A stretch of DNA of 64,000 nt from the NCBI RefSeq assembly GCF_963675165.1, contig NC_087377.1, forward strand, positions 2,195,501-2,259,500, read 5' to 3'. Below the pieces are notes generated by a model, which saw only the letters and a list, made by a program, of their open reading frames with translations, ran no database searches and was not told the origin of the DNA. This stretch comes from Halichondria panicea. Lineage: Eukaryota > Porifera > Demospongiae > Suberitida > Halichondriidae. The translations under genes were made by a program, and so were the position numbers. The first letter of the stretch is position 1. Every line of letters starts with the position of its first letter. Below are positions 11,500 to 31,576 of the stretch, one piece after another.

Positions 11500-12240
11500 C
11501 GATCTCGCTGCATGCTAGAAGTTCACAAGGAAGTTTTAAAACCAAGTTGTCACTTAGAGTTGAAATGTGAAGACATCTGCAGAACAACAATTAACGTTGT
11601 TAGCATGCATGATTGCTGAATACACTGTATATAATTTATACAATTAATTTTAATTATACTGAATATAAATGTTTCCTCACTAGTGTAGCGCCTCCATGAT
11701 TATGCAGCCAGTCAGTGACATCAATCTCGCTCGCTGGTTTGTGTTGTCACTAAGAGTTGAGACATCTGCAAAACAGCAAAACAGGCAATAATTGTTAGCT
11801 GGTTGCAGAATACAGACTGCAGAATTATTAATGCACAGAATAATACTATTGTACATGTGACAATGACCTAACAGCAAAACTCATGCTTGCGCTTACTAGT
11901 TATACATAATATACACAACTATAGGATTTTATTATACACAGCAATCCACTTACCATCAGTTGCTTGGGTGGTTGGAAAGACACCATTTTCCTCTGGTTAG
12001 TTTCTTCATCCCCACGAGGAGGTTGTGCAATCAGATCTACGCATGTGCAGAAATAGTGAGCCCCACCCCCCTTCTTGTTTTTGCACACATGGACTGTTTC
12101 CCATGTTTAATATAGCCATGGCAGCTAGCTGTGGGCCTCAAGGATCCCACTTCTGTACAAGCCAACTCCTGGAAGGAGGAGTAGGTATATATAATGTTTG
12201 CATTCCCAAGTTTATGTTCATTTTATATTCTGGTTCTCAA
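11500..12240. repeat. Segmental duplication block, partner of 39.65-40.2 kb
   Basis: Shares with 39650-40200: GTTGTCACT(A/T)AGA-TTGA, GACATCTGCAAAACA, GTTAGCATGCA, TCAATCTCGCTGGTTTGTG, and AGAAATAGTGAGCCCCACC at 12051 and 40171. The second copy ends at the PRIM2-like exons; the first has no PRIM2 sequence after it. No coding region recognised. Confidence 0.65.
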
Positions 12241-13139
12241 TAACATTGCTGCTGAATTATTAGCAAGAGAGAGTGCATGTGATACACAACTGTTACAAGA
12301 CTAATAGTTAATGGTTTCAAATGTTCAAGACTATGGACTTCAGAGAACTGATCTCTCGTTCCCTCGTGACATCCCAGCAGCTGGCTATCTTGTTAACTGC
12401 CGACTTCTCTTTAGTTCACCTGAGAGAGAGAGAGAGAGAAAGGTTACCATGCAAACAATGTAGGAGGAGGGTGTAATGTGTATAATAATCAATTTTCAGT
12501 TAATAAAGGTATTGACTAAATATTGACCAGGTGCATGTTTCCTTTACCATTCAATCAATGGGTATCCCAACTCTTTGAAATCTGATGTTCGTAGTACAAC
12601 CTAAAATTTAGCTATAAAGTACATGCACCCATTTATACTTAATAATTATAATTATACTGAATAATTATATAGCTCAAGCTATGGACAATTTGGGCCTGAA
12701 ATAAATCACCGATCTAAAAACACCGACGTTCCAAACAAATATACTGTGTTTGATCCTGCTTGGTCTAAATACAGTTACCATAGACCTCAATTAATTTTAA
12801 TTAAAGTGACACTTTTAAGACCTCTGCCAGAGATTGCTTTTTTTGGAGGTGAAAAATTATTCGCATCTAATTGGAGGTAGGTACACCTAGTACCAAGAAT
12901 AGAGAGAGTATCGAACGTAAGCATACTGTGTATCGAAAGTAGATGTCATCACCCACACTTGGATTGTCAAATTTCCCCGTATGTCCCGAGGGGGGGGGGG
13001 TAGTGGGGCAACACCAGAGGAGGTCTGACATGCGTGCACGAATCACTATATAGTTCAGTGCATTGTGGTCACGTGATATGTCCACTTGTAGTGATTCGTG
13101 CACGCATGTCGGACCTCCCCGACCTCTGGGGCATGATAG
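12241..13139. other. Non-coding stretch with a (GA)n tract, a poly-G run and an inverted repeat
   Basis: Contains (GA)n at 12421-12440, a G run near 12990-13000 and a 29-bp inverted repeat (13020-13048 with 13089-13117, core TGCGTGCACGAATCACTA) enclosing about 40 bp. No gene recognised. Confidence 0.6.
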
Positions 13140-13290
13140 GTGCACTACAACAAAGGGAGCTAGAGAGCTATAGTCTATAGATAGAGTATCTGGGTCCACT
13201 CAATAAGACCTGACACTACTCACCCTAGCATTGTCCAGCTCCCTCTGCAGACTAGTCACCATATCCACCAGCAGCAGCACTTAGTCAGGA
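13140..13290 (-). repeat. 150-bp block duplicated at 29905-30045, containing a coiled-coil-like exon
   Basis: Nearly identical to 29905-30045 over GGGAGCTAGAGAGCTA, ATAGAGTATCTGGGTCCACT and CACTACTCACCCTAGCATT. On the minus strand both copies read LVDMVxSLQRELDNA followed by a GGTGAGTAG donor, which looks like a short coiled-coil exon. Which gene it comes from is unknown; both copies may be relics. Confidence 0.5.
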
Positions 13291-14167
13291 TGCCTTGAGA
13301 CAGTCACTCTCTGGCTAGCTCTCTCTCTCTTCACTGCTTGTAGCCTCGTGTGCATGGAGCCATCTCTGTTAGCAACTGGGATCTATATACTGAGCTATAT
13401 ACTGTTTCAATGCTGCCTAGCTGTGAAGCTCTTGCAGAGTCGAGTCTACGGTAGCTATAATTATCCGATTATACGCCGCAGACGCATTTATGTGTCATGT
13501 CGGTATGACGCCATAGACGCATTTTTGCGTCAACCGCAGTAATCCGGCTTCTCTCTGCTCTAAAGAAACCAGGGAGCGGCTGCTGCTATTTTAACGCTAC
13601 TACTACGTCCAGTTACTGTTCAGGTAAGTATATATGCAGTCAAAACTTCGTACTGTGCAGAAAATATTTTGGCAATACACGCTTGAATATGTAGCTAGTT
13701 TACAAATTATTTATTAATTATTGGCATGAACAAACACTATCGAAATATTATATAGAGCTACTAGCATGGCTAAGAGGCCACACTAGATCAGTGAGGAGGT
13801 GCTGCATGAAATTGTAGGCTACCCACTAGCTCTGGGACCTGCACAGATTGACATGGAAGACCCAGTGGCCAGAGTACAGCAAGGTAACAGAGATGTGCCA
13901 GTCATGGAGGGCAGTGATGATGAGTTTTCTGATTGAGAACAGTTTGGAGAGGAGCTTGAAGGTAAATGCAACAAATAAAATGGCTTCACTCAATGTATAG
14001 AATAAAAACAAGATTATCAAATACCCGGTACAGTACAACAATAATTACAACAATAAATTATCAAAAATGTAGATCTGGATAGGACATTGACACTGCATGA
14101 GCTGAGCACTGTTGTGAAAGTCCTACCACCAACGTCAACCTTCCTGTACATGGCATTGTCTGTGCGC

Positions 14168-14216
14168 GTGTATGTGTGTAAGTGGATTTGTGTGTGTGTG
14201 TATGTGTGTAAGTGGA

Positions 14217-14272
<56 letters not shown>

Positions 14273-14379
14273 TATGTGTGTGTGTGTGTTTGCGTACGTA
14301 TGTGTGTGTGTGTGTGTTTGCGTACGTATGTGTGTGTGTTTGCGTGCGTGCGTGTGTGTGTTTGCGTGTGTGTGTGTTT

Positions 14380-14417
<38 letters not shown>

Positions 14418-14478
14418 GTGCGTGTGTGTGTGTGTTTGAGTGTGTGTGTGTGTGTGTGTGCTTGTATGTGTGCGTGTG
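14168..14478. repeat. Compound (TG)n microsatellite
   Basis: TG tract of about 310 bp with repeated TTTGCGTACGTATG and TTTGCGTGCG interruptions. All ORFs in it are low-complexity artefacts on both strands. Confidence 0.95.
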
Positions 14479-14769
14479 TCTAACCGTGTATTCTACTCTT
14501 GACAGAGGCGACTCCAAGGTACTCCAAAAGGGACCCAGTGGCAGTGCATAGTGTGACAGCAAAGTATCAGCAGTAGCCACAGACATCAGACACTTTTTAT
14601 ATCTATTGTTAGTTACGCAAAGAATTATAATCGTTACTGATGGTAAAAAAAATGTTTTTCAAGGTTCGAAGAACAAAAGGCGAGGCTATTATTTTACTAT
14701 TCAAGGGCTATATAATTATAACGAGTTCTAAACATAATGTTGGTGTAGTCAACAAACGTAATACGTATC

Positions 14770-15400
14770 CTGGCTCACCTCGTTGCTACTGCCACTGTCA
14801 CTGTACATACGTGGCCCCACCTCTGATTATTGGATCCAGTCACACCTACATGTAGTGTACATACGTACACAAAGAAGGCTAATCAATGCTGCTTAGCACT
14901 ACCAATTCTAGATACAACTACTATCTACCATGTACAGTCAGTACCAGACCATAGAGCTTCTAGCAATTCTACAAACGCATGCAACAAGTACGAACAAGTA
15001 CTGTAGCAACTACAACCGGTTGTATTTTTAATATTAATTTTATGGGCCTGATTTTAAATAAATTGAAGTCTATAATAGGTGATGCAGGCCCTAAAGTAGA
15101 CTCTAAACATTCAGTAGAGTCAACATACAGCTTAGGAAGCTTGTACTCACCTTTTTACCACTGTCACTGTTTCTCTTTACACATAGCTGCCTCAGGTTAT
15201 AAGCCACACCCAGTACCTTGTGTAGCTGCACAGAAAAAGGCTAAGCAACGCTTCTCAGCACTACAAACTCTACAGCTACGTCTTATATACTTACTACAAT
15301 AAGTATTAGGCTGTATGAAGCTTCTAGCGAATCTAAAAAGCCATGTAACAAAGCAGTATTATACGTAACTACTACTTACCGCTTGACAGAAGCAGATCAC
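14770..15400 (-). repeat. Two tandem ~370-bp exon-like units
   Basis: Units near 14776 and 15146 share CTCACC...CACTGTCACTGT, AAGGCTAA(T/G)CAA, CT(T/C)AGCACTAC and AGCTTCTAGC(A/G)A. On the minus strand GGTGAG follows each unit, so these resemble duplicated exons with donors, like those at 5.5-6.3 kb. No product recognised. Confidence 0.45.
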
Positions 15401-15897
15401 AGCCAATCCTTCGAGATAGTAAGCGATTCGGGCATCATCTTGTAGATCTTTGACTGGTCTTTCTTCCTAGTCTAACTTGCACAATCAAAAGTCGAAGCGC
15501 TTTCAAGTTACGAACAGTTTTCTAAGAACTGATTAATTTGTGCATTTTTTAAAAATCAATATGGCTGCGGGGGTGTTCCCGCAACGTGACGTCATGGCGT
15601 ATAATCGGAATTTATAAATTCATTACTGCAGTGATCTTTACCGGATTACTGACTAATAATTATTTGTACCCAAGTTGAACGATCCATACCAAGAACATTG
15701 TCAGTAAAATTATCTTGATCCACTTCATTATCATTACCACAATAAGCGTCAAACAAAACAAAATAATGTGCAAATGTGCTTATGGTTCTATAGTGTTGGT
15801 AGTGTCTGATGGTGTTGACTGATCCATGACCTCCAGTCCTGCATGAGGAGGGAGGGAGTCAGCAACTAGCAAACCTACACTTGCAGTATATATCCAA

Positions 15898-16106
15898 TAC
15901 CGTATAGCAGGTTATTTTCGTGGGGTAAAAATTCGTTATTTTCGTGGGCAGGCTGACCTCCACGAAATTTTAACGTAGGCGTGGCTTATCGGAACGTAGG
16001 AATGCCGTGCAGCCACACGACTAAACGAAATTTTTACTCACGAAAACCACCTTTTCTCGGAGTTGAACGAATTTTTTACCCCACGAAACTTACCCGCTAT
16101 ACGGTA
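15898..16106. mobile_element. MITE, TACCGTATAGCGGGTAA family
   Basis: Starts TACCGTATAGCAGG and ends CCGCTATACGGTA. It contains TTTTCGTGGGGTAAAA and ACCCCACGAAA as further inverted pairs and the internal CACGCC(T)ACG core shared by the family. Confidence 0.85.
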
Positions 16107-16218
16107 CCATTTTGACAGTGTGTATTGCTAACATTGTTCTTACTATAATTATACAATTCACTATTGCATGGCACTACTGTACTGACAAGCAAGCTCACAA
16201 AGGTAATGGTCGAAGTGA

Positions 16219-17481
16219 TCATAAACTAGGTATAATTATTTGTAACTCACATGTATGCTCCACACAGGCCTTGTGAATGCTGCGAACGGCCTCTCCGTCC
16301 TCAATCTTTGAGGCAATTGCCACTAATCGACCGTAAGTAGCTGTTGAATTCAATGGATTGAATTGGAGAATATTTTTACTCTTCCACTTCTTTAGAGCAG
16401 CGAGGAATTTCCCTGGAATACCAACAATTGTCAGATCAATAGCACCAATCTCAGCATCACTGAGGCCCAGCCTGAGCTTGTATCTGTCATAGCCAGCAAT
16501 CTCGGTAGACAACTGGAGAAGAGCTTCATCCGAGCACTCTTGACTCAACTGAGCTGCAGTCGCTGTCACTATCGTCTTATGTGGCTGAACTGTACAGATC
16601 ACATTATTTCCAATGACATACAACGCTATACTCTGAAATGTACACCAAATACTTTATCACTGTCACATGAGACCCCATACACAATACAACTGTCAAGGCT
16701 ATAATTGAAGATTGCTATACTTGTACAATAATTATGTCGTGAATAATTATAGTGATCACATTAATTCCCAAGTTGTTCCCTTAATTAGCTTATGCTAAAA
16801 TCAATATTAAAGTTCCAACAAACATGTGAAACAATGGATTAGGCAGGGGAAATAAGCAAGTATAATTATAGGAGAGAGTCGTACCAATGACATGTACATG
16901 TACAATTATAGTACTTAGAATGCTGTATACTATTATTGCATGGCACAACTGCATGACGAGCAAGCTCACAAAGTTAATAAGGTAACTCACGTGTATCCTT
17001 GACACAGGCCTTGTGAATGCTGCAAACTGCCTCTCCGTCCTCAATCTCTGAGGCAATTTCCACTAATCGATCGTAAGTAGCTGACGATTTCGATGGATTA
17101 TCGAAAATGATGCTTTTACTCTTCCACTTCTTTAGAGCAGCGTGAAATCTCCCTGGGATATTATCAATGGTTTGATCGATATTCTCAATCTCAGCATCAC
17201 TGAGGCCCAGCCTGAGCTTGTATTTGTCATAGCCAGCTATCTCGGTGGACAACTGGAGAAGAGCTTCATCCGAGCACTCTTCACTCAACTGAGCTGTAGT
17301 CGCTGTCAACTCACATTGTTGAACTGTACAGATAAAACATACACAGTTAAGTGACATCATTTCCTCTATAAAATGTACAGTACTGTTCCAATTTACAAAA
17401 TAATACTACAAACCAATGCACAGTATCTGCTACCTGACGGAGTGGTTGTGTGTGGAGTGGCTAGTGGAGTCACTGCATTAC
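16219..17481 (-). CDS. Tandem Death-domain exons (linker, Death 1, Death 2)
   Basis: Three phase-1 exons: a Thr/Pro linker (17434-17481, NAVTPLATPHTTTPS), Death 1 (16991-17323, 111 codons) and Death 2 (16251-16589, 113 codons), each with AG acceptors and GT donors. If the last donor is not used, the frame reads on to a stop at 16219. Both domains show the helical pattern LLQLSTEIAGYD-YKLRLGLSDAEI-ID, FxAALKKWKSK and ATYxRLVxIAS-IEDGEAV-SIHKAC. Death domains are six-helix adaptors that assemble signalling complexes in the cytoplasm. About 300 bp upstream lies the end of the Ank-Roc-COR-Ig gene on the same strand. No own start is visible, so this may be the end of that gene (a GTCAGT donor inside the Ig exon would join in phase) or a fragment. 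Death 2 is nearly identical to the exon at 30688-31026. Confidence 0.75.
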
Positions 17482-17775
17482 CTGTGAGGAGGATATGACA
17501 ATATAACAGTCATGCACTAGAGTACCACTTCATTACACAATGTTACGATCAAGCTACTCTTAGACCTAGGAGCTAACATTTTTGTCTGAAGCTGGTTTAT
17601 AATACCATCAAAATTGAACACCTTTTACTTGTGTAATGCTGAAATGGATCACACTAAAAAATTAATGGTAAATGGAATTGGGCAGTTGTAAGAGTTCTAT
17701 TGTCACATTGGTTATGTAATACATGTAAGTATAGAAGTTGTAGGGCTTAGGGATTACGAACAACAAAGAAAGCAG
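17482..17775. other. Spacer between Ig exon and Death exons
   Basis: No exon recognised. Part of it (about 17645-17775: GGAATTGGGCAGTTGTAAGAG, AAGTATAGAAGTTGTAGGGC) is repeated at 58280-58370 and the first half again near 62640, showing that the duplicated block extends beyond the coding exons. Confidence 0.6.
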
Positions 17776-27186
<9,411 letters not shown>

Positions 27187-27640
27187 TGAAGCTTTATTCA
27201 AACACTTGCCCCTTATTTCTCAGTGCAGTAAACATAACAAAGCAAAGTGCCACACCCTCTTTCTGGGGCCTTCCCCTACTAATTAAACTGATCTATTTTT
27301 AGATACACAATTATAATTATTTGAGTGGGTGTTGATAATGATTCACAGCCACCACACTATAAACAATAGCACATTAATGGTGGTGACCTAGGTAACTAGT
27401 AACTACACAGTTCTCTAGTGAGCAGCTCTTGAAATCCTCCAGCTCTTTGAAAGGGCAGACATCCAGTTTAGCTCTCATATATACCTACAGTGGGAAAACA
27501 AGAGAGTCTCAAGTGGAATATTGTACTCTTGTGTGTGTGTGTGGGGGGGGGAGTAGGTGGGTGGATATAAATATAAGGTGGGTGAATTTTTGTCCACCGT
27601 TCGTGTTACTAGCTCAAACGAAATGCTCACTTAAATATAC

Positions 27641-27917
27641 AGCCAACCTCAAAGTCTCCATTATAGACCTGTGCTAGCAGGCCACCCTCTATAATACAGC
27701 CGGCCTCAAAGTCTCTATAGCATGTGTTTGGACCTGTGTTAGCAGGCCACCCTCTATAATACAGCCAGGTTAATGGGCCTCAAAGTCTCTATAGCATGTG
27801 TTTGGACCTGTGTTAGCAGGCCACCCTCTATAATACAGCCAGGTTAATGGGCCTCAAAGTCTCCATAGCATGTGTTTGGACCTGTGTTAGCAGGCCACCC
27901 TCTATAATACAGCCACT
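27641..27917. repeat. Four tandem 64-74 bp units
   Basis: Units built on CAGCC...CTCAAAGTCT(C/T), ATAGCATGTGTTTGGACCTG and TGTTAGCAGGCCACCCTC. The last two are nearly identical 74-mers. Intronic in the kinase fragment. Confidence 0.9.
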
Positions 27918-28286
27918 GTTGGTCTACCCACCACTATACATACACAGGGTATACTAATAGTAAGGTACTCACAAAGACATTAGTGACATGGTTGGTGGTT
28001 CCTGTGATCCTGGACACCACCTCACACACTTGCCAGATACTGGGACGCAGCTCAGGGTCAGAGGTCAACAGGCAGCCTACAAGGGAGGGGGAGAATACAC
28101 GTATTATTAGAGCAATACACTTAAGGATGGCAGAGTATCATAGCACCTGTAGCTAGTGTGTGTTCTTAAATAATTATAATTAGCTCTGAAAAAACAGGTC
28201 CAGTTCACAAATTAAAGAAAAAACCCCACTATTACAATAGTCTTAAACTAGATTTTATACGTATACCCAGTGGTACTGACTATAAG

Positions 28287-28288
<2 letters not shown>

Positions 28289-28324
<36 letters not shown>

Positions 28325-28375
28325 GGATGGAGGGTGTGAGGGGGTGGAGGGTGTGTGTGTGTGTGTGTGTGTGTA
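28289..28375. repeat. (TG)n microsatellite with GGAGGGTGTGAGGGGGT core
   Basis: TG tract interrupted by a G-rich segment at 28320-28351. Confidence 0.9.
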
Positions 28376-28719
28376 CATGTACCTCTCAAGTTATGCAGCT
28401 GGGTCTTGTGTGTAGGGAGAGTCTTCAGGAATGCTGTACTGAGCACTGACTATGGCTAGAGGGTTGTCACCAAATGGAGTATCCATGAAGCACAGCTTGA
28501 ACAGTAGTACGCCCAGTGCCTGTGTGTGGGCAGGTGTGTGTTGTGTGAGGGTGTGATGATAATTATGGGTATTCAGTGTTCATTGAGAGCTTTCAAATGA
28601 CTACCACTTAACATGGTTCAGTAAACGTGATTCAAGGAAATTCTCCACTCATCCCCACATTCCACAGTCTTACACAGACAGACCACATTCACAAAATGCA
28701 AACCTTATTACAAAAAACA

Positions 28720-28766
28720 TAAGTCAACCACTAGCTACAGTGTACACAGTGGGGACCACACATAAA
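28720..28766 (+). repeat. Single monomer of the 31.6-35.0 kb satellite
   Basis: AGTCAACCACTAGCTACAGT and ACACAGTGGGGACCACAC match the start of the satellite array (from about 31585) including its left flank AAGTCAACCACTAGC. Here there is one copy only. Confidence 0.75.
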
Positions 28767-29099
28767 GAGGAATTTCTCCCCTTTCAGCCTTGTTTCCCAG
28801 TAAACATAATCATTGCCCTTTTCAGAGAGGTGTCACATTCCACCCCTTTCACAGTACACAAAGCAATTTGGTTGAATGTCATTGAAAGGTCATAATTAGT
28901 GAAAGGTCACCTCCAATAGTACTGCCACATGTCCATCCATACATGCATGGATAAATAATTACACCATACTGTAGTTTAAAATACAATGACAAATGAAACC
29001 TCTCAGCCCATGCCAACTCAGCTAGCATATGGTTGCTCAATATTGACCTCCCTCCACCAAAGGTCTAATACATTGCTACAAGTCATCAACCATCTTTAC

Positions 29100-29560
29100 C
29101 TGCACTTCCAGAGTTGAGCCAGCCTCCAGCTCATCAGTGTATGCATGGACTAACACACTAGAGCAATATCAGCAATCCCATCAAACTGCAGTCTGAAGGT
29201 GTACTCCATGCAGTGTATAGTTGCCCTCATGCAGGGGTAGGCTGTAGAGTGGTCCCAGCTGGCAGTCCATCCACCAATATCACATTGATACTGCCCTTGT
29301 CATGAGTACACCAGTACAGCCTCTGGACCATAGATGAGAGGAGGGAAGTTAGCTGTATAGGTAAAGTTGACATGCAGTTAGCAATTGCAATAAGTATATA
29401 CCCAAGTGGACTAAGTGGTGGTTTTAGAGGGCAGTACCTTGACCTTGTATAAGCCCTTATACCTGCACATACTCTTTCCTCAGACCAGGACATGAATTCT
29501 TGTGTACCATTGGGTACATTGCTAAACCTCACATGAACAATCTCCTACAACTGAGATAAG
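29100..29560 (-). pseudogene. TMEM231-like fragment with several frame breaks (tentative)
   Basis: Minus-strand pieces read, in order: HVRFSNVPNGTQEFMSWSEE (near 29470-29545), SLPLHEGNYTLHGV (near 29205-29245), YTFRLQFDGIADIALV and VHAYTDELEAGSTLEVQ, the last ending in a GTAAAG donor at 29099. The order and pattern (VRF...FxxWS, LPL...GV, F-RL, GSxLxV) recall TMEM231, a two-pass membrane protein of the ciliary transition zone. At least two frame changes and one stop separate the pieces, so any gene is broken. The family assignment is from pattern memory and could be wrong. Confidence 0.35.
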
Positions 29561-29904
29561 CTAATTGCAAACCACATTAGTTATTATACACGTACTTGTA
29601 TTATAGCCGACAATAACACACATAATTATACGTATCTTCACAGCCCAACACTGCGTACACACTCTACGTATATGGAACAGATAACGAACATGCAAGCCTC
29701 TTATCAAACTTTATATTTCTCACAAGTTATGATGCAGGATGATGCTGCCCACCCCCTCACTCACGGGTACCTGTGTAGGGCTGAGGAATTGATGGACACA
29801 ATAAAGACAATAGACTACCATCATGCACGCAGGTACACTACCACCCACTCCACTCATCACACACCACCCACTACATTAGTATGAGTACGCAATGGGGGAC
29901 CATA

Positions 29905-30045
29905 CATTACAACAAAGGGAGCTAGAGAGCTAGTTTATAGATAGAGTATCTGGGTCCACTCAATATAAGACCTGACACTACTCACCCTAGCATTATCCAG
30001 CTCCCTCTGCAGACTAGCCACCATATCCACCAACATTAATCAGGA
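29905..30045 (-). repeat. Second copy of the 13.14-13.29 kb block
   Basis: Includes the coiled-coil-like exon (VDMVASLQRELDNA) and its donor. It is followed by an inverted repeat at about 30070-30133 (TAGCCTCGAGACCA / TGGTCTCGAGGCTA). Confidence 0.65.
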
Positions 30046-30149
30046 CTGCAATGCATGATCCTCCATCGTTCGCGCTCTAGCCTCGAGACCAGCCGTTTGT
30101 TATAAGGAAAGGTTGGTCTCGAGGCTACTCGCGCTCATGCCTGCCTTCT

Positions 30150-30430
30150 CTGATCTGAGGCTATGTGGTTAACAAGAAGCTGCAACTGAAGTGATCCCGT
30201 ACCCAACAACAATGGTAAAGGGTCACTAAACTAGAAAGCTGAAATGAAATTTTGCCAAAAAAGTATAAAAATAGAAGGTGATGGTATATTATACATGTAT
30301 GCACACACACACAGAACACAGAGCATTATAATAGTCAGTACTTATAGTCAACACAGAGTTAGTTCTTTACTTGACATTCTTGCATGCTTCTTTACTTGAC
30401 ATCTTTATTCGTCCCTTTCAAGTAGCTCCA
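30150..30430. repeat. Downstream block shared by three Death-exon copies
   Basis: AAGAAGCTGCAACTGAAGTGAT and TTCTTTACTTG...TTTATTCGTCCC recur at 57230-57330 and 61375-61580, in each case just downstream (minus strand) of a Death-domain exon. This ties the three loci to one duplication history even though their Death domains are of two types. Confidence 0.6.
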
Positions 30431-30687
30431 GTATCTGTATGAAAGCATGAGCACAGCACAATAAACTAGAGCCTTATAAGCAAAACATTGCAATAAAACA
30501 CTGTGTGCAATGAAAATAGGGATCAGATTTATGAATATTCCAGTAATAATCTGTTTAAAAACATGAGTGCATGATTTAGGAGCCCTCAGGGCTAGTAGAA
30601 CCATCAAGTACTTAGAATGCTGTATACTATTATGGCATGGCACAACTGCATGACGAGCAAGCTCACAAAGTTAATAAGGTAACTCAC

Positions 30688-31026
30688 ATGTATGCTCCAC
30701 ACAGGTCTTGTGAATGCTGCAAACTGCCTCTCCGTCCTCAATCTCTGAGGCAATTTCCACTAATCGACCGTAAGTAGCTGTTGAATTCAATGGATTGAAT
30801 TGGAGAATATTTTTACTCTTCCACTTCTTTAGAGCAGCGAGGAATTTCCCTGAAATACCAACAAATGTGTGATCGATAGCACCAATCTCAGCATCACTGA
30901 GGCCCAGCCTGTGCTTGTATCTGTCATAGCCAACAATCTCGGTAGACAACTGGAGAAGAGCATTATCCGAGCACTCACTACTCAACTGAGCTGCAGTCGC
31001 TGTCACTATCGTCTTATGTGGTTGAA
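30688..31026 (-). CDS. Isolated Death-domain exon
   Basis: A 113-codon phase-1 exon with a CTGTACAG acceptor and GTGAGT donor, nearly identical to Death 2 at 16251-16589 and similar to Death 1. It carries the same KLRLGLSDAEI-type core (here KHRLGLSDAEIGAIDHT) and the ALKKWKSKN helix. The intronic flank on the upstream side (about 31080-31265) is also shared with 16630-16790. No partner exons were found before the satellite begins at 31.6 kb, so it may be an orphan duplicate or an alternative exon of a gene whose other parts lie beyond the array. Confidence 0.65.
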
Positions 31027-31576
31027 CTGTACAGATCAAAATACATTACATTATTTCCAATGACATGCAACGGCACGTAGTGGCAATACTCTGAAATGTA
31101 CACCAAATACTTTATCACTGTCACATGAGACCCCATACACAATACAACTGTCAAGGCTATAATTGAACATTGCTTCAATTTAGATTGCTATACTTGTACA
31201 ATAATGATGTCGTGAATAATTATAGTGATCACATTAATTCCCAAGTTGTTCCCTTAATTAGCTTATTACCAATGCATATGATTTAATTAGATCTCACTTT
31301 TCATTGGCTAACTAGAGCTATGTGTACAGAGGACTTCTGCCAACCAACCTGAAATATTATGTAGAGAAGTACATTTGTATCCTCAAGCAAACTATAGTTT
31401 GGGCAGAATATTGGCAGTACATGGAATGCTGTGGTGAACCCATACAAATGTTATTATTGCTTTCACTTCATTTGAAATGAAAACCTTAATTATTAAAGTC
31501 ACCACTAGCTATTTGCATTGTCCTAATACAAATCTATTTTGTAGCTCTTTATCAAAATAATATTATGTGTTTAAAT

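Larger units (their letters stand above)
13465..15608. mobile_element. Palindrome-ended element, relative of the TTAA element
   Basis: CCGATTATACGCC at 13465-13477 is matched by GGCGTATAATCGG at 15596-15608. The left end continues as an imperfect palindrome with GACGCATTT and TTTTGCGTCAACCGC, the same sub-terminal motif as the right end of the element at 7959. A second inverted pair, CAGTAATCCGG (near 13536) and CCGGATTACTG (near 15640), partly crosses the first, so the exact limits are uncertain. Inside are a TG microsatellite and tandem exon-like units. No transposase seen. Confidence 0.5.
27376..28519 (-). pseudogene. Numb-associated kinase (AAK1/BIKE/GAK family) C-lobe fragment, frameshifted
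   Basis: Exon 28383-28519 begins after a clean CAG acceptor and reads ALGVLLFKLCFMDTPFGDN and IPEDSPYTQD, the post-APE region of NAK-family kinases. One excess base near 28400 breaks the frame, after which HNLRG is recovered in another frame. Exon 27973-28076 reads GCLLTSDPELRPSIWQVCEV (helix with the conserved DPExRP) and ends VTNVF. A terminal exon (27376-27487) continues in phase with VYMRAKLDVCPFKELEDF to a stop. NAK kinases phosphorylate clathrin adaptors. The N-lobe and catalytic loop were not found upstream, where TMEM231-like sequence lies instead. The loss of one base of frame and of the N-terminus argue for a relic; an assembly error could explain the frameshift. Confidence 0.65.

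Noticed and set aside
14017-14586. ORFs of 69-189 codons rich in Cys/Val or His/Thr
   Set aside because: They are translations of the (TG)n/(CA)n microsatellite. The same applies to the ORFs at 23086-23472, 26160-26573, 28255-28446 and 60267-60573.
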